Source: Actinomycetes bacterium (GTDB taxonomy: Bacteria > Actinomycetota > Actinomycetes > Mycobacteriales > Mycobacteriaceae). From it: a stretch of DNA of 64,000 nucleotides. The stretch covers positions 1 through 64,000 of the forward strand of contig JAHZJB010000109.1 in NCBI GenBank assembly GCA_022601135.1. The letters are read 5' to 3'. The notes below the pieces were generated by a model, which made no database searches, was not told where the DNA came from, and saw only the letters and a program-made list of their open reading frames with translations. Within the stretch, counting starts at the first letter, position 1, and the number at the start of each line of letters is the position of its first letter. Below, one piece after another: positions 18,177 to 27,799 of the stretch. A program made the translations under genes and the position numbers.

Positions 18177-18705
18177 GCCTACCGCGCCGCCCACCGGCGA
18201 GGATCTGGCGCTGGTGTCCGTCCAGTCGGCGGTTGGCGACCGCCCCGGTGTGCTGGCCGCTGCGCGCGGGCTCTCGCACTTCGGTGAGCACAGCATAGGG
18301 TGGTTGGTACTCGCCGCAGCCGGGGCGCTGCTCTTCCCAAGTCGCCGCCGGGACTACCTGGCCGCCGGGGCCGGCGCGTTCCTGGCGCACGCCGGTGCGG
18401 TGGTCATCAAACGCGTGGTGCGCCGGCAGCGTCCGCACCATCCGGCGATCGCGGTCAATGTGCGTACGCCGAGCCGGCTGAGCTTTCCATCCGCGCATGC
18501 CACTTCCACCACCGCGGCCGCGCTACTGCTGGCGCGGGCCACCGGGTTACCGTTGCCGCTGGTGCTGATCCCCCCGATGGCACTGTCCCGCCTGGTCCTC
18601 GGTGTCCACTATCCCAGCGATGTGGTCACCGGCGTCGCGGTCGGGGCGGTGGTGGCCACGGTGGTCGGCAAGGTGGCCGACGGGGCTGAGGAAAGGCGGT
18701 CATGA
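18169..18705 (+). CDS. PAP2-family phosphatase, probable decaprenyl-phosphoribose phosphatase
   Basis: A 178-residue membrane phosphatase of the Rv3807c type. The three phosphatase motifs are present: KRVVRRQRP, SFPSAHAT and SRLVLGVHYPSDV. Hydrophobic segments lie near residues 40-58, 62-78, 110-128 and 150-168. Next to ubiA it is expected to remove the 5-phosphate from decaprenyl-phosphoribose 5-phosphate, giving the substrate of DprE1. That step is inferred from context and family. Start is the ATG at 18169; a GTG one codon earlier is possible. It overlaps glfT2. Confidence 0.9.
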   Translation: MAEPTAPPTGEDLALVSVQSAVGDRPGVLAAARGLSHFGEHSIGWLVLAAAGALLFPSRRRDYLAAGAGAFLAHAGAVVIKRVVRRQRPHHPAIAVNVRTPSRLSFPSAHATSTTAAALLLARATGLPLPLVLIPPMALSRLVLGVHYPSDVVTGVAVGAVVATVVGKVADGAEERRS

Positions 18706-18733
18706 TGAGCGCTTGCGTTGAGAGCGGACGATC

Positions 18734-19669
18734 ATGAGTACATCCCAGGTCGGCCGGGATACGGAGGCGGCCGCCGGCCCCCCCAGGAACCTCGCCACGG
18801 GGATCGTCAAAGCGATGCGGCCTCGTCAATGGGTAAAGAACGTGCTGGTCTTTGCCGCGCCGGTGGCCGCGCTCGGCGACGACCGCTACGCCTATGACTA
18901 CCGCGAGGTGCTGGTCAGGGTTCTCATCGCATTCGTCGTCTTCAGCCTGGCCGCGTCAGCGGTCTACCTGATCAATGACGCGCGCGACGTCGAGGCCGAC
19001 CGTGCCCACCCGACGAAACGGTTCCGCCCGATTGCGGCGGGAGTGGTGCCGACCTGGCTGGCCTACTGGCTGGCGGTCATCTTGGGGTCGGCGTCACTGG
19101 CGATCTCCTGGCTGGTCAACCCGGACCTGGCCGTGGTCATGGCCATTTACATCGGTATCCAGCTGGCCTACTGTTTCGGGCTCAAGCATCAGGCGGTCAT
19201 CGACATCTGCATCGTGTCGTCGGGTTTCCTGATCCGCGCGATCGCCGGCGGCGTAGCGGCCAATGTGCCTCTGTCTCAGTGGTTCCTGTTGATGATGGCG
19301 TTCGGTTCGTTGTTCATGGCGGCCGGAAAACGTTACGCCGAACTGCAGCTGGCGGAACTGACCGGGGCCAAGATCCGCAAGTCCCTGGAGAGCTACACGA
19401 GCTCCTACCTGCGCTTCGTGTGGACGCTGTCGGCGACCGCGCTGGTGCTCTGCTACGGACTGTGGGCTTTCGAGCGCGACGCGACCGGCGACACCTCCTG
19501 GTTCGTGATCTCCATGGTCCCGTTCACCGTCGCCATCCTGCGCTACGCCGTCGACGTCGATGGCGGGATGGCAGGCGAGCCGGAGGAGATCGCGCTCAAG
19601 GACCGGGTACTACAGCTGCTGGCGTTGGCCTGGATCGGAACAATCGGTGCCGCAGTCTTCCTCAGCTGA
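18734..19669 (+). CDS. ubiA: Decaprenyl-phosphate phosphoribosyltransferase
   Basis: Integral membrane UbiA-fold prenyltransferase that joins phosphoribose diphosphate to decaprenyl phosphate, the first committed step to decaprenyl-phosphoarabinose. The metal motif NDARDVEAD is at residues 81-89, and the second acidic cluster is in RYAVDVDGGMAGEPEE. About eight to nine membrane segments fill the 311 residues. The N-terminal MRPRQWVKNVLVFAAP is typical. It lies between the PAP2 phosphatase and aftB in one run of genes. Changes in this gene are known to affect ethambutol susceptibility in M. tuberculosis. Confidence 0.95.
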   Translation: MSTSQVGRDTEAAAGPPRNLATGIVKAMRPRQWVKNVLVFAAPVAALGDDRYAYDYREVLVRVLIAFVVFSLAASAVYLINDARDVEADRAHPTKRFRPIAAGVVPTWLAYWLAVILGSASLAISWLVNPDLAVVMAIYIGIQLAYCFGLKHQAVIDICIVSSGFLIRAIAGGVAANVPLSQWFLLMMAFGSLFMAAGKRYAELQLAELTGAKIRKSLESYTSSYLRFVWTLSATALVLCYGLWAFERDATGDTSWFVISMVPFTVAILRYAVDVDGGMAGEPEEIALKDRVLQLLALAWIGTIGAAVFLS

Positions 19670-19712
19670 GCGCCCGGGCGCCACCACGACGGCGGACCGC
19701 CTGAGCTACACA

Positions 19713-21668
19713 GTGGCGGCTCGGCTGGCCCGCTGGCCCGCCTTTCCCTACGACGTTTCGGCGCGTATCAGCCTGTGGGTGAGCGTGACGGTGGTATCGG
19801 TGCTGTTTGGCTGGGGGGCTTGGCAGCGACGCTGGATCGCCGACGATGGCTTGATCGTGTTGCGGACGGTGCGAAACCTGCTGGCGGGCAACGGCCCAGT
19901 GTTCAACGCCGGGGAGAGAGTGGAGGCCAACACCTCCACAGTGTGGTCGTATCTGATCTACTTCGGCGGGTTGATCGCTGCTCCCGCGCGGCTCGAGTAC
20001 GTCGCTCTGGTGTTCGCTTGGGCACTCAGCGTGCTCGGTGTGGCATTGCTCATGCTCGGGGCCGCGCGACTGTACGCGCCGAGCTTGGTGGGCCGGCGCG
20101 CGCTGTTGCTTCCCGCCGGTGCGTTGGTCTACATCGCCGTGCCGCCGGCCCGGGACTTCGCCACCTCCGGTCTGGAAAACGGTTTGGTGCTCGCCTACCT
20201 TGGCCTGCTGTGGTGGATGATGGTCTGCTGGTCACAGGCTTTGCGCGGGCCAGGGACCTCCCGGACCTCGCGGACCTTCGACGGTGCGCTGGCGGTGGTC
20301 GCCGGGCTCAGCGTGCTCGTGCGGCCCGAACTCGCGCTCATTGGTGGCCTCGCGCTGATCATGATGCTGGTCGCGGCGTCCGATTGGCGGCGACGTGCGC
20401 TGATCATCGTCGCGGGCGGGCTGCTTCCGGTGGCGTATCAGATTTTCCGAATGGGGTACTACGGCCTTCTTTTTCCCGGCACCGCATTGGCCAAGGATGC
20501 GTCCGGATCCAAGTGGGAGCAGGGCTTCGTCTACCTCGCCAACTTCAACCAGCCCTACCTGCTGTGGGCTCCCGCGATTCTGATGGTGGGCCTGGCGGTG
20601 ATGGTGATGCTGCTGCGAGGCCGGCCCGCCTGGATCAATCGCCAGGCGCCACCGGAGTACGGATGGCCGGCGCGGGTGGTGCAAAGCCCACCCGCGGTCG
20701 TGGCCTTCATTCTGGCCAGCGGGTTTCTCCAGGCGGTGTATTGGATCCGCCAGGGTGGCGACTTCATGCACGGCCGGGTGTTGTTGACGCCGTTGTTCTG
20801 TCTGCTGGCGCCGGTCGCGGTCATACCGCTCATGTTGCCGGACCGGTCGCGGATGGCCCGCGGAGCGGGTTACCTCTATGCGGGTGCCACCGCCGTCCTG
20901 TGGCTGGCGGTGGCGGGATGGGCGTTATGGGCGGCCAATTCGCCGGGGATGGGCAAAGACGCCACCCGGGTGACCCACACGGGCATTGTCGACGAACGCC
21001 GTTTCTACGCGCAGGCGACCGGGCATGCGCACCCGTTGACGGCGGCCGATTACCTCGATTACCCGCGGATGCGTGCCGTCTTGGCGGCGATCCAGAACAC
21101 CCCGGACGGTGCCCTGCTGTTACCGGGGGGCAACTATGACACCTGGGATATCGTGCCGGCGATCCCGACTCCACCGGGATCCGCACCGGAGGCCGGGCAG
21201 GACCGAAGGGGTCCGCACACCGTCTTTTTCACCAACCTCGGCATGCTGGGCATGAACGTCGGCCTGGATGTCAGGGTGATCGATCAGATCGGCTTGGCAA
21301 ATCCCCTGGCCGCGCACACCGCGCGAATCCAGGACGGTCGGATCGGGCACGACAAGAATCTGTTCCCCGATTGGGTGGTGGCCGAGGGCCCATTCTTGAA
21401 GGAGCCGCCCTACATCCCGACATATCTGGATGAAGACTGGATCAGGCGGGCGGAGGCGGCCCTGAAGTGTCCGGAAACCGAGGCTGTGCTGTCCGCGATC
21501 CGGGCCCCGATGGGACCCCGGCGGTTTTTCTCGAACCTCGCGAACGCCATCCAGTTCACCGGTTATCGCATCGACAGGGTGCCGTTGTACGAGCTCGCGC
21601 GCTGCGGTCTGCCCATACCAGAACCGGTCGACCCGCCTTACACCGGACTGCCCGCCACCGGGCCCTGA
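19713..21668 (+). CDS. aftB: Terminal beta-1,2 arabinofuranosyltransferase AftB
   Basis: GT-C membrane enzyme that caps arabinan with beta-1,2-linked arabinofuranose from decaprenyl-phosphoarabinose, outside the membrane. The catalytic aspartates lie in RRWIADDGLIVLRTVRNLL, followed by GERVEANTSTVW. About ten hydrophobic segments cover the N-terminal two thirds, then an exported soluble C-terminal domain (NLGMLGMNVGLDVRVIDQIGL, GHDKNLFPDW). The start is uncertain: GTG at 19713 (651 residues) avoids a long overlap with ubiA and gives a slightly longer N-terminus than the M. tuberculosis protein. It ends the glf run; fbpA follows after about 200 bases. Confidence 0.93.
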   Translation: MAARLARWPAFPYDVSARISLWVSVTVVSVLFGWGAWQRRWIADDGLIVLRTVRNLLAGNGPVFNAGERVEANTSTVWSYLIYFGGLIAAPARLEYVALVFAWALSVLGVALLMLGAARLYAPSLVGRRALLLPAGALVYIAVPPARDFATSGLENGLVLAYLGLLWWMMVCWSQALRGPGTSRTSRTFDGALAVVAGLSVLVRPELALIGGLALIMMLVAASDWRRRALIIVAGGLLPVAYQIFRMGYYGLLFPGTALAKDASGSKWEQGFVYLANFNQPYLLWAPAILMVGLAVMVMLLRGRPAWINRQAPPEYGWPARVVQSPPAVVAFILASGFLQAVYWIRQGGDFMHGRVLLTPLFCLLAPVAVIPLMLPDRSRMARGAGYLYAGATAVLWLAVAGWALWAANSPGMGKDATRVTHTGIVDERRFYAQATGHAHPLTAADYLDYPRMRAVLAAIQNTPDGALLLPGGNYDTWDIVPAIPTPPGSAPEAGQDRRGPHTVFFTNLGMLGMNVGLDVRVIDQIGLANPLAAHTARIQDGRIGHDKNLFPDWVVAEGPFLKEPPYIPTYLDEDWIRRAEAALKCPETEAVLSAIRAPMGPRRFFSNLANAIQFTGYRIDRVPLYELARCGLPIPEPVDPPYTGLPATGP

Positions 21669-22978
<1,310 letters not shown>

Positions 22979-23006
22979 ACGCTCCGGAGCGCGACCACAA
23001 CGAAGA

Positions 23007-23052
23007 CGATATTGACGGCGGTGATCCCCTTGGGGCACCGCCGTCAATATCG
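23007..23052 (+). terminator. Terminator hairpin after fbpA
   Basis: A perfect 17-bp inverted repeat, CGATATTGACGGCGGTG at 23007-23023 and its complement at 23036-23052, with a 12-base loop (ATCCCCTTGGGG) that can itself pair as CCCC-GGGG. CTTT follows. It begins 28 bases after the fbpA stop and separates it from fbpD. Confidence 0.88.
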
Positions 23053-23184
23053 CTTTGGCCCCGTCCCGTCGCGGTGATGTGATTCACTACTTTGCGATAG
23101 ACCGGACAGACAAAGTCACGCAGTGCCGCGGCCCGCTGGTTCGCAGTCCGGTTGGGAGAAACGCGAGAGAATGGGGTGGAGCCG

Positions 23185-24051
23185 ATGCGTGCGTTGATTC
23201 GGATGATGGCGGCGGCGGTATTGGCCGTCGCGCTGTGGTCGGTGGGTGCGGTGTCCTCGCCGAATGGGATGCCGAGTTGGATGCAGCCGTGGACGCCCGG
23301 CGCGCCGACGGCCAACGCGCAGGGCGTCGAGTTCCTGATGGTGCCCTCGGCGGCCATGGGTCGCGACATTCCGGTCGCTTTCCAGGGTGGCGGACCGCAC
23401 GCGGTGGTTCTGCTGGACGCGTTCAACGGCGCACCCGATGTCAGCAACTGGGTGACGGCGGGCAACGCCATGAACACGCTCGCCGGACTGGGCATCTCCG
23501 TCGCCGCCCCGGCCGGCGGCGCCTTCAGCATGTACACGAACTGGGAGCGCGACGGCAGCAAGCAGTGGGAGACGTTCCTGGCCGACGAGCTGCCCAATTG
23601 GCTGTCCGCGAACAAGGGGCTGGCTCCGGGCGGGCACGGCATCGTCGGCGCTGCCCAGGGCGGTACCGGTGCGCTGACGATGGCGACCTTCCATCCCGGC
23701 CGCTACCGGTTCGCCGGCTCGATGTCGGGATTCCTCTACCCGTCGTCCACCGCGATGAACGGTGCCATCACCGCTGGTATGGCGCAGTTCGGCGGAGTGA
23801 ACACCCAGGCGATGTGGGGTGCGGCACAGCTGGGGCGGTGGAAGTGGCGCGACCCCTACGTGCACGCCCAGTTGATGGTGGACAGCAACACCAGGCTGTG
23901 GGTGTACAGCCCGACGGCGACCACATGCAGCGATCCGCCCGCGATGATCGGCTACTGCGCGCAGGCTCTGGGCAGCAATCGCAGCTTCTACCAGCACTAC
24001 CGCGAGATCGGCGGAGTCAACGCCCACTTCGGCTTCCCGACCTCCGGCTAG
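23185..24051 (+). CDS. fbpD: MPT51/antigen 85D-like protein, ended by an in-frame amber codon
   Basis: A secreted antigen 85 relative of the MPT51 type. The signal peptide is followed by GVEFLMVPSAAMGRDIPVAFQGGGPHAVVLLDAFNG. The nucleophile position reads GAAQGG instead of GLSMAG, so it lacks the catalytic serine, as in known MPT51, and is probably a binding rather than mycolyl-transferring protein. The ATG at 23185 has GGGTGGAG upstream. The frame stops at TAG (24049-24051) after FPTSG, 288 residues, but the same frame continues with clear family sequence to a second stop at 24120. The gene is therefore either truncated by 22 residues, wrongly sequenced, or read through. Confidence 0.88.
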   Translation: MRALIRMMAAAVLAVALWSVGAVSSPNGMPSWMQPWTPGAPTANAQGVEFLMVPSAAMGRDIPVAFQGGGPHAVVLLDAFNGAPDVSNWVTAGNAMNTLAGLGISVAAPAGGAFSMYTNWERDGSKQWETFLADELPNWLSANKGLAPGGHGIVGAAQGGTGALTMATFHPGRYRFAGSMSGFLYPSSTAMNGAITAGMAQFGGVNTQAMWGAAQLGRWKWRDPYVHAQLMVDSNTRLWVYSPTATTCSDPPAMIGYCAQALGSNRSFYQHYREIGGVNAHFGFPTSG

Positions 24052-24120
24052 CACGACTGGGGTTCGTGGAGTGCGCAGCTGGCCGCCATGTCCGGTGACC
24101 TGGCAGCGACCATCAGGTAG
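24052..24120 (+). other. Conserved fbpD C-terminus beyond the amber codon
   Basis: Twenty-two codons in the fbpD frame, beginning HDWGSWSAQLAAMSGD and ending ATIR then TAG. They match the expected MPT51 C-terminus (GWGSWAPQLGAMSGDIVGAIR as remembered from M. tuberculosis), including the Trp-Gly-Ser-Trp core. No start codon or ribosome site would let them be translated separately. Confidence 0.85.
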
Positions 24121-24163
24121 GCGGCCTACCGGGCGCTGCGTGGACAGCCGGTACGTTGGAGGA

Positions 24164-24652
24164 ATGCAGAGCGGGTCGAGGTCGGCGATGACGGGAATGG
24201 CAGGTGCATCGCTGCTACTCGTTTCCTCGGCGGCCTGGCTGACGGGGTGTTCGCCCAGCGACGAGGCGGTGGTGCGGCTCGGGACCGAGCTGGATACCGC
24301 ACCGGCCCATGGCTGGTCCGGCGGGCAGGCCATCAGCCCCTCGCCGTCCGGCGCCCAGTCCGAGGCCCTGGTCGTCACGCCACGGCAGCGCGCGTACCTC
24401 GACGCGCTCGATGCGTCCGGAGTGACGCCGTCCAGTGAGCTGGACGCGTTGAGTATCGGCTCCTACGTGTGTCACGCATATGCGGCCAGCCAGAACGATC
24501 AGGCGGTGTGGGACTTCGTGACGCCGATGGTGCGCGACGACCTCGTGGATTCCGACAACAGCAACGGCGTGAAAGCGATGGCGCCGTCGGCGGGTCAGTT
24601 GCGTTCCGCTACTGCCATCTACATCCGGGTCGCGACAGAGCGACTCTGCTAG
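24164..24652 (+). CDS. DUF732-family lipoprotein
   Basis: A 162-residue exported protein. The N-terminus has a hydrophobic stretch ending in a lipobox, AWLTGC, so it is likely lipid-anchored. The C-terminal half fits the DUF732 pattern of mycobacterial secreted proteins: YLDALDASGVTPSSELDALSIGSYVCHAYAA, with a second cysteine at the end. The ATG at 24164 follows TTGGAGGA; an ATG at 24188 is an alternative. It lies between fbpD and culp6. No function is known for this family. Confidence 0.82.
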   Translation: MQSGSRSAMTGMAGASLLLVSSAAWLTGCSPSDEAVVRLGTELDTAPAHGWSGGQAISPSPSGAQSEALVVTPRQRAYLDALDASGVTPSSELDALSIGSYVCHAYAASQNDQAVWDFVTPMVRDDLVDSDNSNGVKAMAPSAGQLRSATAIYIRVATERLC

Positions 24653-24670
24653 CAGGAGCACGAATACTCG

Positions 24671-25678
24671 ATGGCCACAACCAACCGGCGGAAACGCCAC
24701 CGACTTCTCGCGCTGTCCGCAGCCGGGGCGGTGGGACTTGTCGTGGTGCTGGTCGCCGCGATCGTGGTCGTTGTGTTGCGCAAGCCCGACACCCCGTCGA
24801 CCGCCATCCCGCCCAGCGCGGTCCCGCCGACGGTCGTGCCCGAAATGAAAAAGCCGCGCCCGCAGTTTCAGGACGCCAGCTGCCCAGATGTCCAATTGAT
24901 CTCGATTCCCGGTACCTGGGAGTCCTCGGTGCAGCTCGATCCGTTCAACCCGGTGCAGTTTCCGGCGGCGCTACTGCTCAACGTCACCAACCCGATTCGG
25001 CAGCAGTTCGATTCGGAGCGTCTCGAAGTGTTCACCGTTCCGTACACCGCGCAGTTCCACAACCCGCTCTCGGCGGACCGGCAGATGTCCTACAACGACA
25101 GCCGCGCTGAGGGCACCCGCAATGCTGTGCAGGCGATGACGGACATGAACGACCGCTGCCCGCTGACCAGCTTTGTGCTGGTCGGCTTCTCGCAGGGGGC
25201 CGTGATCGCCGGTGACATCGCCAGCGACGTGGGAAATGGCCGGGGCCCGGTCGACGAGGATCTCGTGCTCGGAGTGATGCTGATCGCCGACGGCCGTCGC
25301 CAGGTAGGTGTCGGACAGGAAGTCGGGCCCAACGCCGAGGGCCAGGGCGCGGAGATCACGCTGCACGAGGTACCCACGCTCTCGGCGCTCGGTCTGACGA
25401 TGTCGGGTCCGCGCCCGGGTGGTTTCGGGATGTTGGCAAACCGCACCTACGAGATCTGCGCTCGCGGTGACCTGATCTGCGCCGCGCCGGAATCCGCATT
25501 CAATATCGCGCAACTGCCCAAGACGCTGGAGGTGCTCAGCGGCGGGGCGGGTCAGCCCGTCCATGCGATGTATGCCACACCGGATTTCTGGAATCTCGAC
25601 GGTCTGTCGGCGACGCAGTGGACACTGAACTGGGCGCAGGATTTGATCGATAACGCCCCGCAGCCAAAACATGGCTGA
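24671..25678 (+). CDS. culp6: Cell-wall lipase/thioesterase Culp6
   Basis: A 335-residue cutinase-like hydrolase of the Rv3802c type, essential in mycobacteria and active as phospholipase and thioesterase. A single N-terminal membrane segment (about residues 14-36) is followed by a Pro-rich linker and the hydrolase domain. The nucleophile is Ser174 in VLVGFSQGA; a later catalytic region has [11 protein letters not shown] and a conserved His near [10 protein letters not shown]. It sits directly before the mycolic condensation genes fadD32-pks13-accD4, as in other mycobacteria, and probably acts in mycolate metabolism or envelope remodelling. Confidence 0.93.
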   Translation: MATTNRRKRHRLLALSAAGAVGLVVVLVAAIVVVVLRKPDTPSTAIPPSAVPPTVVPEMKKPRPQFQDASCPDVQLISIPGTWESSVQLDPFNPVQFPAALLLNVTNPIRQQFDSERLEVFTVPYTAQFHNPLSADRQMSYNDSRAEGTRNAVQAMTDMNDRCPLTSFVLVGFSQGAVIAGDIASDVGNGRGPVDEDLVLGVMLIADGRRQVGVGQEVGPNAEGQGAEITLHEVPTLSALGLTMSGPRPGGFGMLANRTYEICARGDLICAAPESAFNIAQLPKTLEVLSGGAGQPVHAMYATPDFWNLDGLSATQWTLNWAQDLIDNAPQPKHG

Positions 25679-25695
25679 CACGTGACCCGTTTGAT

Positions 25696-25724
25696 TTGGC
25701 CCAGGTAGGAGTGTCGCCTAACAT
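25696..25724 (+). promoter_or_regulatory. Candidate promoter for fadD32-pks13-accD4
   Basis: TTGGCC at 25696-25701 and TAACAT at 25719-25724 are separated by exactly 17 bases, a good fit to a SigA-type mycobacterial promoter. Transcription would begin near 25731, leaving a 95-base leader before the fadD32 ATG at 25826. Inferred from spacing and consensus only. Confidence 0.5.
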
Positions 25725-25825
25725 TAAGGAAGTTCTAAGAGCGTTGTCCGGCGGCCGAGGTGTGGGGAGACTTCTTCCCGGGTGTATGGAACGGGTTCCG
25801 ATCCCGTTCGATTGGAGTGAGTGAG

Positions 25826-27715
25826 ATGGCCTTCCAAAACCCGTTCATCAAGGACGGGTTGATCAAGTTTCCGGATAACGGAAGCCTGGTCAAGCACGTC
25901 GAACGATGGGCGAAGGTCCGTGGTGACAAGATCGCCTACCGCTTCGTGGACTTCTCGACCGACCGTGACGGCGTCGATCGGGACCTGAGCTGGGCTGACT
26001 TCGGTGCCCGTAATCGCGCTCTCGGGGCCCGGTTGCAGCAAGTCACCGAACCCGGCGACCGGGTGGCGATCCTGTGCCCGCAGAACCTCGAATACCTCGT
26101 CGCGTTCTTCGGCACGTTGTACTCAGGCCGGATCGCGGTGCCGCTGTTCGACCCGTCCGAGCCAGGTCATGTGGGCCGCCTGCATGCGGTGCTGGACGAC
26201 TGCAGCCCGTCGACGATCCTCACCACGACTGAGGCCGCCGAGGGGGTGCGGAAGTTCTTCCGCAGCCGTCCGGCCAAAGAGCGCCCGCGCGTCATCGCCG
26301 TCGACGCGGTGCCCGACGAGGTCGGCGCCACCTGGGAACCGGTCGACGTCCAACCCGACACCGTCGCTTACCTGCAGTACACCTCCGGTTCCACGCGCAT
26401 CCCGACCGGGGTGCAGATCACCCATCTGAACCTCGCGACCAACGTGGTGCAGATCATCGAGGCCCTGCAGGGCGAAGAGGGCGACCGCGGAGTCCTGTGG
26501 CTGCCGTTCTTCCATGACATGGGCCTCGTCACCGTTCTGCTGCCCACGGTGATCGGCCACTACATCTCATTCATGACACCGGCCGCCTTCGTTCGGCGGC
26601 CGGGCCGCTGGATCCGCGAGATGGCGCGCAAACCCGACGACACCGGTGGGGTCATCTCGGTGGCACCCAACTTCGCGTTCGACCACGCCGCAGCACGCGG
26701 TCTGCCCAAGGAGGGCGAACCGCCGCTGGATTTGTCCAACGTGAAGGCGTTGCTCAACGGCAGTGAACCGATCTCGGCGGCCACGGTACGCAACTTCAAC
26801 GAGGCCTTCGGCCCCTACGGCTTCCGCCCGCAGGCGATCAAGCCTTCCTATGGACTGGCCGAGGCCACGCTGTTCGTATCGTCCACCGATGCCAACGCGT
26901 CGCCGAAGATCATCACCGTCGACCGGGAACAGCTTAACAACCACCGCTTCGTCGAAGTGCCGTCCGACTCGCCGAGTGCCGTTGCGCAGGCGTCGGCCGG
27001 ATTGGTCGGGGTCGCCGAATGGGCGGTCATCGTGGACGCCGAGTCGGCCTCCGAACTGCCCGACGGTCACATCGGTGAAATTTGGATCAGCGGTCAGAAC
27101 ATGGGCACCGGCTATTGGAACAAGCCCGAAGAGACGGTCGCGACCTTTCAGAACATCCTCAAGTCGCGCACCAGCCCGTCACACGCCGACCGCGCCGCCG
27201 ACGACGCGACGTGGGTGCGCACCGGGGACTACGGGGCCTATCACGAAGGTGAGCTCTACATCACCGGGCGGGTGAAAGATCTGGTAATCATCGACGGTCG
27301 CAACCACTACCCGCAGGATCTGGAGTACTCCGCGCAGGAGTCGACCAAGGCACTGCGGACGGGCTTCGTGGCTGCCTTCTCGGTGCCGGCCAATCAACTT
27401 CCCGACGAGGTGTTCGACAACGCCCACGCGGGCCTCAAGCGCGACCCCGACGACACCTCCGAGCAACTGGTCATCGTCGGCGAGCGGGCACCCGGGTCGC
27501 ACAAACTCGAGATGGGGCCGATCGCCGACGACATCCGAGCCGCGATCGCGGTCCGCCACGGCGTGACGGTGCGGGACGTCATGTTGACCCCGGCCGGTGC
27601 GATTCCGAGAACCTCGAGCGGCAAGATCGGCCGGCGTGCCTGTCGGTCGGCCTACTTGGACGGCAGCCTGCGCAGCGGAAACGTACCCAACGCATTCCCG
27701 AATGAGTCGGACTGA
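25826..27715 (+). CDS. fadD32: Long-chain fatty acyl-AMP ligase FadD32
   Basis: Activates the meromycolic acid as acyl-adenylate and loads it on the N-terminal carrier domain of Pks13. Signature motif A is [11 protein letters not shown] at residues 185-195; further blocks are [24 protein letters not shown] and the C-terminal [19 protein letters not shown]. The end [15 protein letters not shown] holds the adenylation lysine. The 629 residues match the family. The ATG at 25826 gives the typical N-terminus [11 protein letters not shown]; the upstream open frame to 25760 is not supported. Pks13 follows after 84 bases. Confidence 0.97.
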   Translation: MAFQNPFIKDGLIKFPDNGSLVKHVERWAKVRGDKIAYRFVDFSTDRDGVDRDLSWADFGARNRALGARLQQVTEPGDRVAILCPQNLEYLVAFFGTLYSGRIAVPLFDPSEPGHVGRLHAVLDDCSPSTILTTTEAAEGVRKFFRSRPAKERPRVIAVDAVPDEVGATWEPVDVQPDTVAYLQYTSGSTRIPTGVQITHLNLATNVVQIIEALQGEEGDRGVLWLPFFHDMGLVTVLLPTVIGHYISFMTPAAFVRRPGRWIREMARKPDDTGGVISVAPNFAFDHAAARGLPKEGEPPLDLSNVKALLNGSEPISAATVRNFNEAFGPYGFRPQAIKPSYGLAEATLFVSSTDANASPKIITVDREQLNNHRFVEVPSDSPSAVAQASAGLVGVAEWAVIVDAESASELPDGHIGEIWISGQNMGTGYWNKPEETVATFQNILKSRTSPSHADRAADDATWVRTGDYGAYHEGELYITGRVKDLVIIDGRNHYPQDLEYSAQESTKALRTGFVAAFSVPANQLPDEVFDNAHAGLKRDPDDTSEQLVIVGERAPGSHKLEMGPIADDIRAAIAVRHGVTVRDVMLTPAGAIPRTSSGKIGRRACRSAYLDGSLRSGNVPNAFPNESD

Positions 27716-27799
27716 CAGTCCACTACGGCATTGGCGACGGTGGCCACCGGCGCCGTTCTCGATTGCGGCCACCGGGCCGCGTGTCGATCGTGAGGTTTA

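Noticed and set aside
24052..24120. Separate small gene after fbpD
   Set aside because: No start codon or ribosome site; it is the conserved continuation of fbpD.
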